Assembly (NCBI RefSeq): GCF_035621455.1
Contig: NZ_CP141822.1
Coordinates: 186,001-250,000 of the forward strand
DNA length: 64,000 bases
Source: Vibrio natriegens NBRC 15636 = ATCC 14048 = DSM 759
GTDB lineage: Bacteria; Pseudomonadota; Gammaproteobacteria; Enterobacterales; Vibrionaceae
Direction: 5' to 3'
Below are positions 19,427-28,917 of the stretch, piece after piece. Under the pieces are notes generated by a model. That model saw only the letters and a program-made list of their open reading frames with translations, was not told the DNA's origin and ran no database searches. The translations under genes and the position numbers were made by a program. How positions within the stretch are numbered: position 1 is the stretch's first letter; every line of letters starts with the position of its first letter.

Positions 19427-20395
19427 ATGGATAAAGCTATTGTTCTTTGCCCAGCGAATAGTGTGACTGGTGGTCCAGAGTTGATTCACCAGTTTGTGGA
19501 TGCTCTGACCCAGTTAAATGTCGATGCTAAAATTCTTTACTACCCCTTTACGGAAAAACATCAAACACCTTCTGCTTACGCACATTATAATGTGCCATTA
19601 GCCACGCTAGAGGAGTGTCGTGAGGCTACTGTTATTGTACCTGAGGCGGCAACCAAATATTTGAATTTGGTAGAAGGAAAAAGAAAGATCGTCTGGTGGT
19701 TATCGGTTGATAACTACTTTAAATCTCATCCCAATACACTGTTCAAGCATATAAAACATTGGTATCGAAGCAATGTGACAAATAATCCAAAGTTTTTACC
19801 GATGGATGAGCTCAAACAATATTCACACTTGACACAGAGCTACTACGGTGAATTGTTTTTAAACCAGCATGGTATTTCTGATGTCTTTCATTTAAGTGAT
19901 TATCTTGGTGAAGAGCACTTAACTAGGCAAGTTGATATCAACCAGAAAGAAAATGTTATTTGTTACAATCCCAAAAAAGGCATAGAAACTACGAATAAGT
20001 TAATAGCTGCAATGCCATCTGTAAAGTTTGCTCCGATTCAGAATATGACAGCAGCGGAAGTTGCTGACTTGCTAGCCAAGAGCAAAGTTTACATTGATTT
20101 TGGTAATCACCCTGGTAAAGACCGTATTCCTCGTGAAGCCGCAATGGCAAAGTGTATTGTAATCACAGGTGAAAAAGGCAGTGCTGGAAATACCGTTGAT
20201 ATTGCTGTTCCAAAAAAATACAAACTTAATGAATCTGGTGAAGGCTTTATTGATGAAGTTAGCTCGTTAGTTAATGAGGTCTTTACTCACTTTGAACGTT
20301 CACTGGACGATTTTGAATTTTACCGCAATAAAATTAGAGAAGAAAAGGCCACCTTCCATAAAGAAGTAGCTGATTTTGCAAAGAAGTTTTTATAG
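19427..20395 (+). CDS. Probable glycosyltransferase paired with glf (candidate galactofuranosyltransferase)
   Basis: 322 residues from the ATG at 19427, with GAAGGGA about ten bases upstream and only one base after the glf stop. The start AIVLCPANSVTGGPELIHQF looks like a GT-B N-terminal domain, and the C-terminal RIPREAAMAKCIVITG segment resembles the donor-binding loop of GT-B transferases. The overall sequence does not match a family I can name. Tight coupling to glf suggests that it uses UDP-galactofuranose, an inference from position only. Confidence 0.65.
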   Translation: MDKAIVLCPANSVTGGPELIHQFVDALTQLNVDAKILYYPFTEKHQTPSAYAHYNVPLATLEECREATVIVPEAATKYLNLVEGKRKIVWWLSVDNYFKSHPNTLFKHIKHWYRSNVTNNPKFLPMDELKQYSHLTQSYYGELFLNQHGISDVFHLSDYLGEEHLTRQVDINQKENVICYNPKKGIETTNKLIAAMPSVKFAPIQNMTAAEVADLLAKSKVYIDFGNHPGKDRIPREAAMAKCIVITGEKGSAGNTVDIAVPKKYKLNESGEGFIDEVSSLVNEVFTHFERSLDDFEFYRNKIREEKATFHKEVADFAKKFL

Positions 20396-20613
20396 GTGAA
20401 GTGTATCTATACTTAAAATAAAATCTAATTGCTTGGCTTACTATAGCGTAATTTGATTTGTAGATCGCAGATAGAGTAGTGCTTAGAAGAACTAGCTTTT
20501 ATACGTTAATACTCCACGCTAGCTATAAGTTAAGATTTTTTGGAGTGTGTCACTGGCGATGTCATATCACCGTCAGTGGCACCTTCAATTCATATGGTAA
20601 AAAAGGTTTTTGA

Positions 20614-21462
20614 CTATTTATATCTGTAGTGCTTTCCAGTCATTATTGCTTTAAATATAAAGCCCTCTAGGTCTTCCTTTTCTGTTAAGCGATTTTTTAA
20701 ACTTTTTAACCCAGTACGAAGAGTATAAACGATTAAGCTTGATTTACTTTTGTAATATCGTGCTCGAAGCCCTTCATCATAGGCTCGCTCTTTTTTTCTG
20801 AAGTCACTGATAGCATCTGGATCCGTAGAAAGGCGAGAGTATGAGTGCTCAAACCCAGGTATCACTTTGAGGTGCGATAATAATTTCGCGCGTTCTAACC
20901 TGATAAAAAAGGTTGTATCTACTCCGTACAAAAGAAAGTGCTCGTCAAAGACGCTACCGTACGTAGCTTTGAGTTTGTTGGCAACATTGGCTCCAACCAC
21001 AACACCGCTGCCTACAGCTCGAAAGCGGCTCCTGTCTTCCGGCAGTTCAGTGCTTTCAACTTTCTTTTTCTTTAATGTTGGGCTTTGGACCTGGCCATTG
21101 TGAGTAAGAATAGGGACGGCACATGTATCTTTATCTACATGTAGAATGGATTTAATGTAAGTAGGAGATAAATTAGAGTCATCATCGAGAAACACAAAGA
21201 AATCATTTTCTTTAAAGGTGAAGACGAAATTATAGATTTTTGCGAGCCCAGCGTTAGATAGATCCTCTTTGATTGTCACACTACGAAATTTTTTGGTATC
21301 GCTCTCATCTAAATTCTTGTTTATCTCGTCAGGACCGTTATTCCAAATAAGCAAGTCTATGTTATTGAGGTTTCCTGGATACTTAATAAGACTTTGATAA
21401 GTAGTCGATTCTGAGATCTTTTTGTTATACAAGACAATAAGTATGGTGCCTGTTTTCGCCAA
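20614..21462 (-). CDS. GT2-family glycosyltransferase
   Basis: 282 residues with a GT-A fold. The N-terminal ILIVLYNKKISES, the NAGLAKIYN motif, and a metal-binding DDD (FVFLDDDSNL, near residues 90-99) are typical of GT2 and rhamnosyltransferase-like enzymes. The start is a TTG at 21462: it has a strong AAGGA eight bases upstream and no in-frame ATG nearby gives a complete N-terminus. It is the last gene of the lpxM-waaF-waaA run, 3 bp after waaA. An imperfect hairpin near 20,545-20,585 lies between it and the convergent glf unit, without a clear T run. Confidence 0.84.
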   Translation of the reverse strand: MAKTGTILIVLYNKKISESTTYQSLIKYPGNLNNIDLLIWNNGPDEINKNLDESDTKKFRSVTIKEDLSNAGLAKIYNFVFTFKENDFFVFLDDDSNLSPTYIKSILHVDKDTCAVPILTHNGQVQSPTLKKKKVESTELPEDRSRFRAVGSGVVVGANVANKLKATYGSVFDEHFLLYGVDTTFFIRLERAKLLSHLKVIPGFEHSYSRLSTDPDAISDFRKKERAYDEGLRARYYKSKSSLIVYTLRTGLKSLKNRLTEKEDLEGFIFKAIMTGKHYRYK

Positions 21463-21465
21463 AAT

Positions 21466-22716
21466 TTATTCCTTAACAAGTAACTGGATGGTTTTCGCAA
21501 GAGGGCTTTCTGTTGCACCTAACGCTGAGTTAGCGATTTTCCTTGGGTTGAAGAAAATATCAGTTATGGATTCCGCTAATTGAGAGCTATCTTCGATGAT
21601 ACTTAGAGATTCAGTTTGAGATAAACTGGCAACAATTTCGGTAAAATTAAAGTAACTCGGCCCTGTAATAACTGGCACGCCAAGTGCGGCTGGTTCCAGA
21701 ACGTTGTGTCCGCCAACTTTATCACCAATTAGGCTCCCACCCATAAAGCAGACATCGGCTGCGCCTATTAAAATCAACATCTCACCCATGGTATCGCCGA
21801 GGTAAACTTGAGTTGATTCAGCTACGTCTGACTGTGAGGTACGGCGAATGGTTTCCAAGCTATGTTTCTGACAAAGTTCAAAGACGCTATCAAAACGCTC
21901 CGGGTGGCGAGGGACTAAGATCAGTAAGGCTTCTGGATAAGATTCAAGTAGTTTCTTATGTGCGTTAAGTACTTGTTCATCTTCGCCCTTATGAGTGCTT
22001 GCCGCTATCCAAACGGGTCTGTGTTCTCCAAGAACAGAGCGCAATTCTTTACCCTTCGTTTTCACGTCGTCTGAGATCTGGATATCAAACTTGATTGAGC
22101 CAGTAACTGATAGCTTATTACTATCGACGCCCAAGCGAGAAAAACGCTCAGAATCCGATTCGGTTTGGCACAACACCTGAGTAAGTTTTGGATGCAAAAG
22201 GTTAAACAACGGCTGCACTTTAGCGTAGTTTCGGCATGACTTTTCAGATAAACGGGCGTTGACCACAGTAATTGGAATCCCCGCTTTGTGCACCGTGTTC
22301 AGGGTATTTGGCCAAAGCTCGGTTTCAATGATCAGCATTTGCTTTGGATTTACAGCCTTTAAAAAGCCTTTTACCGCAAAGCTAAAGTCGATAGGCATAT
22401 ATCGGTGTTCAACTAAATCACCTAATTTTGCCACCTGCTCAGCCCCGGTACCGGTTGTTGTAGTAACCAAAATCGCCTGTTCAGGATTCTGCTTTTTCAA
22501 TGCTTTTATTAACGGTGCCGCAGCGATGCTTTCACCAACCGATACGGCATGAATCCATATTGGGCGTTGATCAGTATTGAGCTTGGGCGTGATACCAAAA
22601 TGTTCTTTCCAGCGCGGACCAAATTTAGGCTTGTTTGGCTTGCTCTTATACAAACCAAACAAAAGAATTGGTGACGCTAGTGCCAGCAGTAACGTATATA
22701 TCAGACGAATTAACAT
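21466..22716 (-). CDS. waaA: 3-deoxy-D-manno-octulosonic acid transferase
   Basis: 416 residues. An N-terminal membrane anchor (RLIYTLLLALASPILLFGLY) leads into the Glycos_transf_N domain with the catalytic Glu in SVGESIAAAPLI (about residue 62) and ETELWPNTL, then a GT-B C-terminal domain with GGHNVLEPAALGVPVITG. It transfers Kdo from CMP-Kdo to lipid IVA at the inner membrane. With kdkA in the same block, a single phosphorylated Kdo is expected. It overlaps waaF by 7 bp. Confidence 0.95.
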   Translation of the reverse strand: MLIRLIYTLLLALASPILLFGLYKSKPNKPKFGPRWKEHFGITPKLNTDQRPIWIHAVSVGESIAAAPLIKALKKQNPEQAILVTTTTGTGAEQVAKLGDLVEHRYMPIDFSFAVKGFLKAVNPKQMLIIETELWPNTLNTVHKAGIPITVVNARLSEKSCRNYAKVQPLFNLLHPKLTQVLCQTESDSERFSRLGVDSNKLSVTGSIKFDIQISDDVKTKGKELRSVLGEHRPVWIAASTHKGEDEQVLNAHKKLLESYPEALLILVPRHPERFDSVFELCQKHSLETIRRTSQSDVAESTQVYLGDTMGEMLILIGAADVCFMGGSLIGDKVGGHNVLEPAALGVPVITGPSYFNFTEIVASLSQTESLSIIEDSSQLAESITDIFFNPRKIANSALGATESPLAKTIQLLVKE

Positions 22717-23774
22717 GAGCTAATGGTAATGGCTTCGAGCTTTTGGATACTGTTAAGTACTTGTTTCGGAGATAACTCCGTCAAGCACTTAAGGTGGTTA
22801 AACTGGCATTCACGCTGAAAACATGGGCGACAGTCAATATCGGTATGAACAATCTCGACTTTGTCCGCAAGTGGCGGCGTATATTTTGGTGACGTAGAAC
22901 CATACACAGCGACGACATTACAACCGACTGCAGCTGCGACGTGCATTAAGCCCGAGTCGTTCGCTACTACCGTTTTACATGCAGCAAGCAGGTCAACGGC
23001 TTCGATCAAACTGGTTTGTCCGGCAAGAACATGAATATGCTGTTGGAGCTGTGGCGGAACCAGAGCTCGAATGCCGTTACATGTCTCAAGATCTTTCTGT
23101 GAGCCGAATAACCAGATTTGATGACCTTCTTTACACATCTGTGTGGCGACTTCCGCATAATGGGTTTCTGGCCATTTCTTCGCCGGACCAAATTCTGCAC
23201 CTGGGCACAAGCCAATAATAGAGCGTTCTTTATTGAGGTTAAACTTCTGGATAGTGGTTTGTTGCTCTTCAGTATTGATAGCTAGGCGAGGGCGCGGCAG
23301 CGTCTCTAATCCACCTAGTGACGATGAGTCCACCATCTCCGATTGTGGATAAGCCAAAGCCACATAACGCTCCACCATGTATTGGAACGACTTCATGTTA
23401 GGACGAATGTCATTCAGCAAGCCATAGCGCATTTCGCCTTTCCAGCCGGTGCGAAGAGGAATGTTAGCAAACCAAGGTATCAGAGCGGATTTCGCCGATT
23501 TTGGCAGGATATAAGCGTGATCGTATTTCTTCTCACGCAGCGTTTTACCAATTTCACGCCGCCCCAGAAGGTTAAATTCACCATGCCCAATCGGCATTTC
23601 AATGGCCTTATTCACCTCAGGCATACGCTCTAAGATTGGTTTACACCACCCGGGTGCAATCACATCAATTTCGCTTTCAGGGTTCAGTTGCTTTAAAACA
23701 ATGTATAGGGATTGCGACATCACCATATCTCCAACCCAAGAAGGACCAATAATTAGAATTTTGTTTTTCGACAT
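22710..23774 (-). CDS. waaF: ADP-heptose:LPS heptosyltransferase II
   Basis: 354 residues from the ATG at 23774 (MSKNKILIIGPSWVGDMVMSQSL). WaaF signatures are present: IGPSWVGDMVM at the N-terminus, LCPGAEFGPAKKWPETHYA in the middle, and VVANDSGLMHVAAAVGCNVVAVYGSTSP near the C-terminus. It adds heptose II to heptose I of the inner core. A longer frame reaching 23837 overlaps lpxM and starts without a ribosome binding site. It follows lpxM by 7 bp and overlaps waaA. Confidence 0.96.
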   Translation of the reverse strand: MSKNKILIIGPSWVGDMVMSQSLYIVLKQLNPESEIDVIAPGWCKPILERMPEVNKAIEMPIGHGEFNLLGRREIGKTLREKKYDHAYILPKSAKSALIPWFANIPLRTGWKGEMRYGLLNDIRPNMKSFQYMVERYVALAYPQSEMVDSSSLGGLETLPRPRLAINTEEQQTTIQKFNLNKERSIIGLCPGAEFGPAKKWPETHYAEVATQMCKEGHQIWLFGSQKDLETCNGIRALVPPQLQQHIHVLAGQTSLIEAVDLLAACKTVVANDSGLMHVAAAVGCNVVAVYGSTSPKYTPPLADKVEIVHTDIDCRPCFQRECQFNHLKCLTELSPKQVLNSIQKLEAITISSC

Positions 23775-23781
23775 GTTGATA

Positions 23782-24762
23782 TCACTTCTCTTTAATAAAG
23801 CCATGCTCACGCATTTCACTGTATGGGTTACTGCCATCCGCCTGTGTACGCAGTAGACGCAGGGTCCACATGTATTGCTCTGGGTTTTTCGTCACAAAGT
23901 ACTCAATGGCTTCATTGAGTGAGCGAGCATCGTCGCAGTCGGTTTCCTGAAGCGTCAGTGGAGGCATGAACTCAATACTAAAGCGACCAGTTTCCGGATC
24001 CAGTGAGGCAAAAGTCGGGATTACTTTGGACTTTGACAGTTTCGCCAGTTTTGTCAGACCTGGCAGGGTTGCCTTCGTCGTCGCGAAAAAGTCCACAAAT
24101 TCACTGAGTTCAGCACCATGATCCTGGTCTGGTAGATAGTAGCCCAAGTAACCGTCTTTAATCGATTTGATGAAGGGTTTAATCCCTCCAGAGCGTTCGT
24201 ACACACGGCCACCATATTGCACGCGTTGGCGATGCATTAGCCAGTCTGTTACTGGGTTTTTCTGTCTTTTCGCCATCGCAGAAACAGGTAAGCCTTGTGA
24301 GGCAAGTAGTACCGCAGGTATATCAATCGACCAAGAGTGCGGCACTAATAAAATCACTTTTTGATTTTGCTCAGTTAGGTCGAGCAACTGTTCGGAGTTT
24401 ACAAAGTCACACTTTGATTGCAGCCATTCGGGTGAACGCAAAGAGACCAAGCCAAATCTAAGAGTAAATACGCCGGCAGTATAAAGCGTTTTGTAAACCA
24501 GTTGGTCACGCTCTTGTTCACTTAACTGTGGGAAACACAAGGCTAAGTTGGTCTTTACGTTGTTGACTGAGTTTGCTTTAGATTTAACTAAACGTGATGC
24601 CAGCACTTTTGCCAGCCACTGGTGAAAAGCGAGGGGCAGCAATGCGATAAAAATTGAGCTAAAAACAGCGAGCCAGGTTCCCCAATATTTAGGCTTGAGA
24701 AATGAGCGGTCAAACTCAGGGTTATAGGCTTTGGGATCGAAATCATCACGTTTATTGATCAT
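23782..24762 (-). CDS. lpxM: Lipid A secondary acyltransferase, LpxM-like
   Basis: 326 residues of the LpxL/LpxM family. The HX4D catalytic motif is HSWSID, followed by IPAVLLASQG, and the LpxM-type YYLPDQDHGAE segment is present, as is a membrane helix near residues 30-48. These blocks are closer to E. coli LpxM (MsbB) than to LpxL, so addition of the last secondary acyl chain to lipid A is likely. It is the promoter-proximal gene of lpxM-waaF-waaA-GT2. Confidence 0.88.
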   Translation of the reverse strand: MINKRDDFDPKAYNPEFDRSFLKPKYWGTWLAVFSSIFIALLPLAFHQWLAKVLASRLVKSKANSVNNVKTNLALCFPQLSEQERDQLVYKTLYTAGVFTLRFGLVSLRSPEWLQSKCDFVNSEQLLDLTEQNQKVILLVPHSWSIDIPAVLLASQGLPVSAMAKRQKNPVTDWLMHRQRVQYGGRVYERSGGIKPFIKSIKDGYLGYYLPDQDHGAELSEFVDFFATTKATLPGLTKLAKLSKSKVIPTFASLDPETGRFSIEFMPPLTLQETDCDDARSLNEAIEYFVTKNPEQYMWTLRLLRTQADGSNPYSEMREHGFIKEK

Positions 24763-24846
24763 GGGGAGTCTAGTTACCTATGCGTATGGAGACGAGTGAT
24801 TTAAATGCAGATAAAGGAAATGATACAGGCTATTGAAGCTGAGTAA

Positions 24847-24874
24847 AGGTGGCAGGTCATAATCACCGCCACCT
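24847..24874 (-). terminator. Hairpin downstream of hldD
   Basis: aggtggc (24847-24853) pairs with gccacct (24868-24874); on the minus strand it is followed by TTTACTC. A weak terminator between hldD and lpxM. Confidence 0.5.
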
Positions 24875-24895
24875 CATTATTGCGAACAAATATAC

Positions 24896-25837
24896 TTAGC
24901 GATTTTGGATGGCTAGGTATTCAGAGACACCTTCTGCAACCGTTTTGAATTCTACGTCGCAGCCTGCTGAGCGTAGCTTAGTCAGATCAGCTTGAGTGAA
25001 CTCTTGGTAAGCGCCTTTTAGATGCTCAGGGAAAGGAATCGTTTCGATTTCACCTTTTCCGTGGTGAGTGATCACCGCTTTCGCGACCTCTTCAAACGAC
25101 TCCGCGCGTCCTGTGCCACAGTTAAAAATGCCTGATACGCCATTTTCGAAGAACCACAGATTTACTTTGCATACATCGCCGACGTAAACGAAATCACGTT
25201 TAAAGGTCTCGCTACCTGCGAAGAGTTTCGGGTTTTCACCTGCATTTAGCTGGTTATTTAGGTGGAAGGCAACGGATGCCATGCTTCCTTTATGGTCTTC
25301 ACGAGGGCCGTAAACATTGAAGTAACGGAAGCCCGTGATTTGAGATAGGGTCTCACCGTGCTCTTCAGCGTCTTGCCATAAGCGACGTACGTAGTTATCA
25401 AACTGTTGCTTAGAGTAACCGTAGACGTTGAGTGCGCCTTCGTATTCACGCTCTTCAACAAAGGTATCTGTCTCACCGTATGTGGCTGCAGAAGAGGCGT
25501 AAAGGAATGGAATTTCACGGTCTAAACAATAATGCAATAACTCTTTTGAGTACTCATAGTTGTTTAGCATCATGTATTTACCATCCCACTCGGTGGTTGC
25601 AGAACAAGCACCTTCATGGAAAATTGCTTCGATAGGACCGAAATCATCACCCGCCATAATTTGGGTAAGGAAGTCATCACGATCCATGTAATCTGTGATG
25701 TCCAGATCAACTAAGTTCTTAAACTTTTTGCCATTTTTTAGGTTGTCGACAACCAGAATATCGTTCATACCAGCTGCGTTGAGAGCTTTAACAATGTTGC
25801 TGCCGATCATGCCAGCACCACCAGTTACGATGATCAT
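24896..25837 (-). CDS. hldD: ADP-L-glycero-D-manno-heptose 6-epimerase
   Basis: 313 residues, extended SDR enzyme. NADP-binding TGGAGMIG at residues 5-12, SSAATYGE with the catalytic Ser, and the YGYSK catalytic Tyr/Lys (about 139-143) are in place; [13 protein letters not shown] is specific to HldD/RfaD. It makes the heptose donor used by the heptosyltransferases nearby. In V. parahaemolyticus this gene marks the boundary between the core (O) locus and the capsule (K) locus, and it plays the same boundary role here. Confidence 0.97.
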   Translation of the reverse strand: MIIVTGGAGMIGSNIVKALNAAGMNDILVVDNLKNGKKFKNLVDLDITDYMDRDDFLTQIMAGDDFGPIEAIFHEGACSATTEWDGKYMMLNNYEYSKELLHYCLDREIPFLYASSAATYGETDTFVEEREYEGALNVYGYSKQQFDNYVRRLWQDAEEHGETLSQITGFRYFNVYGPREDHKGSMASVAFHLNNQLNAGENPKLFAGSETFKRDFVYVGDVCKVNLWFFENGVSGIFNCGTGRAESFEEVAKAVITHHGKGEIETIPFPEHLKGAYQEFTQADLTKLRSAGCDVEFKTVAEGVSEYLAIQNR

Positions 25838-25930
25838 AGAACTTCCACCATAGATTAAAATTTTCTCAGGAATTTTAGCAAGAAACGCAATACAGCGCTA
25901 TTGAAGAGGTAAAGAAAGGTTATTGGGAGT

Positions 25931-25952
25931 AGGGCCTAGTAGCCTAGGCCCT
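25931..25952 (-). other. Hairpin between yjbH and hldD
   Basis: gggcctag (25932-25939) pairs with ctaggccc (25944-25951), 4-nt loop. GC-rich and stable, but no T run follows on the minus strand. Perhaps a 3' stabilising hairpin of the yjb transcript. Confidence 0.5.
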
Positions 25953-25960
25953 TGCGTTAG

Positions 25961-28168
25961 TTACTTTTCATCTGAATGGTTTGGTCGCTGGTACCATGGG
26001 TTTCGTTCATCAGTCAGTTCAATCAAGCTGTATTTACGACCTAGCTTCTGACCACCATCGCGAGTTAGCGGCTGCCAACTGAAGTTTGCTCGGTTGTTAC
26101 TTGGTTTAACGGTCATGATGTCGTATGGAATTGAAATATAGAAGCCTTTGGTAAAGCTACCTTCACCAAATTCATCGGCTGACAAGTCACTTACAGACGC
26201 AAAGACGCCTGCGATTACGCCGCTCTTGAATTGCTTGGCAAAATTCAGTTGAGCACCTTTATCACCACCTAAGAATTGACCAACATCCAGTTGGATCATC
26301 GTATCAGTCAAGAACTCCCATTGCGGGAAGTAGTAGCCAGACACAAAGCCAGTAAAGCCTTTGTCAATGACCTGGAATGGGTCACCATATTCTGGAATGT
26401 TCTGCCATTTCTCAGTGTAAACGCCAAAGTAACTTTGTGGGTCACGCTGAGAAATTAAGTTCACGTCAGCACCAATAGCCCAGCTTGATCCTTGAGGGCG
26501 GTATAAGAGTTCTGTGCCGACGCCAGCAAACATACTTTCGAGATAACCTGCGTAGAACTGTTGATCTATCGTATCCGAGTATTCCTGGAACCAAGTCAGC
26601 TGCAGATTTGACATAGTAATATCATGCTCGTTCTGGTAAGCACGGAACATGGTACGTACACGAGGGATAGTAGTGCCATCTGTTGGGGTGATATAGTTAA
26701 ACTTATCGTAGTTGTTGTACCAGTCCCAGTATAGTGAGCCAGCAAGTTCAAGGTTATCTGTCAACCAGTAAGAGGCATTGCCGCTCAAGCCAACGCTAAA
26801 CAGGTAGAAGTCTTCGGCACTACCCAGTGTTTGAGCCAGTTTTGGCGCAAACCCCCAGTCGAAACGTTCAAAGCCATCATAGGTTGTTTGACCTTGTGGC
26901 TTATCGTTCGATGATGAGACTACATCCTCGATTTTGGGGTTGATGTAGTTTACTTGTGCGTAATCTCGGTACTTATCTCTCGATATAACAGCTTGATTCG
27001 TTGCTAACCCACGGTTGCGCTCATTGATAGTAAAGGTATCAATGCTGTCAGGTACTTGGTTAGCTAACACGGCGGCCGCTTTTTCATGTGCCTCGTTGCG
27101 GTCACGGTACTTCTTCTGTTCGCCAACAATCGCTACCGTCTTATCCTTCGCATAGATTTTGGTGTTTTGATAACCGGCGATCTTATCCAAGTCTTCCGTT
27201 ACACGCTCCCAATCGACCTGAGAAAGATCTGTTGGTTGGTTGTTTTCTACTTTAGGCGTCGGTGTATCACGCCAGAAAGAAGGCATCTTGTTGAAGTTAG
27301 TGTAAAGGTTTAAGCCGGCAACTAAGGTGTCGCCACGCTCATAACTCAAGCGCAGATCTGCCATGTGTCCCAAGCGGTATAATACGCCAAAGTTCCACGG
27401 TGTATGCGGTGTCATGTCTATGCCACCATTTCTCACTGGAAAGTCTCCGCTGTAATCATTGCTATCGTATTCTAACTTAAAGCGCAGTGGTGCATGCAGG
27501 GTCTGGTATTCAACCCCACCAAATAACGCTGCAGGGCCTTTAAACCAACGTTCATAATCAACACTACCGCCTTTGCCTTTAAAGTCAGTAAAGTCAGATT
27601 GTCTCTCGCAGTACCGATCTGAGAGTTTGCAGGCTACGTTAGTAATATTGTCGCGTGTACCCAAGTAACCCCAGCCCATGCCCAAAGTAAAATCGAACGT
27701 ACCTAAGTTAGGGTTAGAGTATCGTTTGGTTGCCGCGATAAACTCAGCATCAAACAGACCTGTGCCTGCAAAGTCACGAACGCCAACCGAAAGCTCTGGT
27801 AAATATTGGGATTCTTCTAAAAGACGGACTTTGAAGTCGATGCCTTTATCGGTGTACTTTGTGTCACCAGAAAAATCTGGATCCTCACTGTATAATAGGT
27901 CATTGACTAAGGTATAACGAAGGGTTGTTTCCAGCCATGGCATCACTTGTAGGGTGACATTGTAAAACTGGTACTCATTACTAAAATTGACAGCAAAGTT
28001 AAACTCGCCCTCAGGCGCCATCCGGCCAGTTGGCATTTGCATAAGACCAACACCGCCAAAGTCCATTTGTGAGGGTTGTAGTGGTGGCACTTCAAATGGC
28101 ATTTCTTGGGCCCAAACCAATACCGGACTCATTAAAGAAAAGGTTAAAGTATTTCTAATTAACGTCAT
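25961..28168 (-). CDS. yjbH: YjbH/GfcD-family outer-membrane protein
   Basis: 735 residues with a signal peptide ending at VWAQ. The mature protein starts with the YjbH_YmcA pattern (FGGVGLMQMPTGRMAPEGE, residues about 38-56) and then a long beta-rich barrel-like part, with an alpha/beta insert near residues 315-400. In E. coli the yjbEFGH and gfcABCD operons are needed for certain exopolysaccharides and the group 4 capsule; YjbH is predicted to be an outer-membrane barrel. Last gene of the operon; overlaps yjbG by 4 bp (ATGA). A second paralogue is at 405-2513. Confidence 0.9.
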   Translation of the reverse strand: MTLIRNTLTFSLMSPVLVWAQEMPFEVPPLQPSQMDFGGVGLMQMPTGRMAPEGEFNFAVNFSNEYQFYNVTLQVMPWLETTLRYTLVNDLLYSEDPDFSGDTKYTDKGIDFKVRLLEESQYLPELSVGVRDFAGTGLFDAEFIAATKRYSNPNLGTFDFTLGMGWGYLGTRDNITNVACKLSDRYCERQSDFTDFKGKGGSVDYERWFKGPAALFGGVEYQTLHAPLRFKLEYDSNDYSGDFPVRNGGIDMTPHTPWNFGVLYRLGHMADLRLSYERGDTLVAGLNLYTNFNKMPSFWRDTPTPKVENNQPTDLSQVDWERVTEDLDKIAGYQNTKIYAKDKTVAIVGEQKKYRDRNEAHEKAAAVLANQVPDSIDTFTINERNRGLATNQAVISRDKYRDYAQVNYINPKIEDVVSSSNDKPQGQTTYDGFERFDWGFAPKLAQTLGSAEDFYLFSVGLSGNASYWLTDNLELAGSLYWDWYNNYDKFNYITPTDGTTIPRVRTMFRAYQNEHDITMSNLQLTWFQEYSDTIDQQFYAGYLESMFAGVGTELLYRPQGSSWAIGADVNLISQRDPQSYFGVYTEKWQNIPEYGDPFQVIDKGFTGFVSGYYFPQWEFLTDTMIQLDVGQFLGGDKGAQLNFAKQFKSGVIAGVFASVSDLSADEFGEGSFTKGFYISIPYDIMTVKPSNNRANFSWQPLTRDGGQKLGRKYSLIELTDERNPWYQRPNHSDEK

Positions 28169-28917
28169 AGTGGGCTCTTTATTGAGGTTGGCTTCAGTTG
28201 GGTAAGCAGTTTAACAATATCCTGATCCATTTCAGAGGTGTCCAATTCATCAAACGGGAAATAGACCATCGTCAATGGCGGAAGGTAATATTGCGTCGTC
28301 AACCAAGAGCCGTGGTGTGGCTTGACAACTTTTCCATCTGGATAAATTAAAATTGGGAGGTGCGCCAGTTCACCAATATTGCGTTTTAAATTGCGAATTT
28401 GTTCCTTTAACGGAATACCAGCTTGATTTTTAACGAAGTAGACTTGTTCTAAATTACCTAGATAAATAACCTTTTCTTCTCGCTTTGGTGAAACTAGTGT
28501 TAAGTCACCACTTATTAGAGGGTTTTCAAATTTATCTAGGCGGATACGATCTACATCAATAGCCGAAAGTATGCGCGGAGCAAACTGATGACTTTGGATA
28601 AAGTCATAGAGTTTGTGATCGCTTAAGTCGTGTTTAATCATCTTGATCAACACGGAGTTTTTCAATGCTGTTGATTCACTTAGTGCGTCTTCAGAATTGT
28701 TAAATAATGTTGTTCCGAGTGGATATTCTAAGGCAAGGTTTTGCTGTTGAGCCTGCTGCAGAATATCCGATAAACGAGCCTTCTGAGGGAATAGTAACTG
28801 CTCGCTTACACCAACCAATTTGACTTTTAAAGGTTCAGTTTTATCAGCGGTAGATTGAGCCGCACTGGTGCTAGTTAACAGAGCTAGACTTAGTAAAGGT
28901 AACAGTCGTTTACTCAT
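28165..28917 (-). CDS. yjbG: YjbG/GfcC-family capsule biosynthesis protein
   Basis: 250 residues with a signal peptide (LLPLLSLALLTSTSAAQ). The mature protein carries a stretch of GfcC-like pattern with KARLSDILQQAQQQ, EQIRNLKRNIGELAH and a basic, proline-rich end (VVKPHHGSWLTTQYYLPPL). GfcC structures show beta-grasp folds like those in OPX proteins; it is periplasmic and its activity unknown. The ATG shares one base with the yjbF stop. Confidence 0.87.
   Translation of the reverse strand: MSKRLLPLLSLALLTSTSAAQSTADKTEPLKVKLVGVSEQLLFPQKARLSDILQQAQQQNLALEYPLGTTLFNNSEDALSESTALKNSVLIKMIKHDLSDHKLYDFIQSHQFAPRILSAIDVDRIRLDKFENPLISGDLTLVSPKREEKVIYLGNLEQVYFVKNQAGIPLKEQIRNLKRNIGELAHLPILIYPDGKVVKPHHGSWLTTQYYLPPLTMVYFPFDELDTSEMDQDIVKLLTQLKPTSIKSPL

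Noticed and set aside
20545..20585. Imperfect hairpin between the glf unit and the GT2 gene as terminator
   Set aside because: The stem has mismatches and no T run on either strand, so it was not listed as a terminator.
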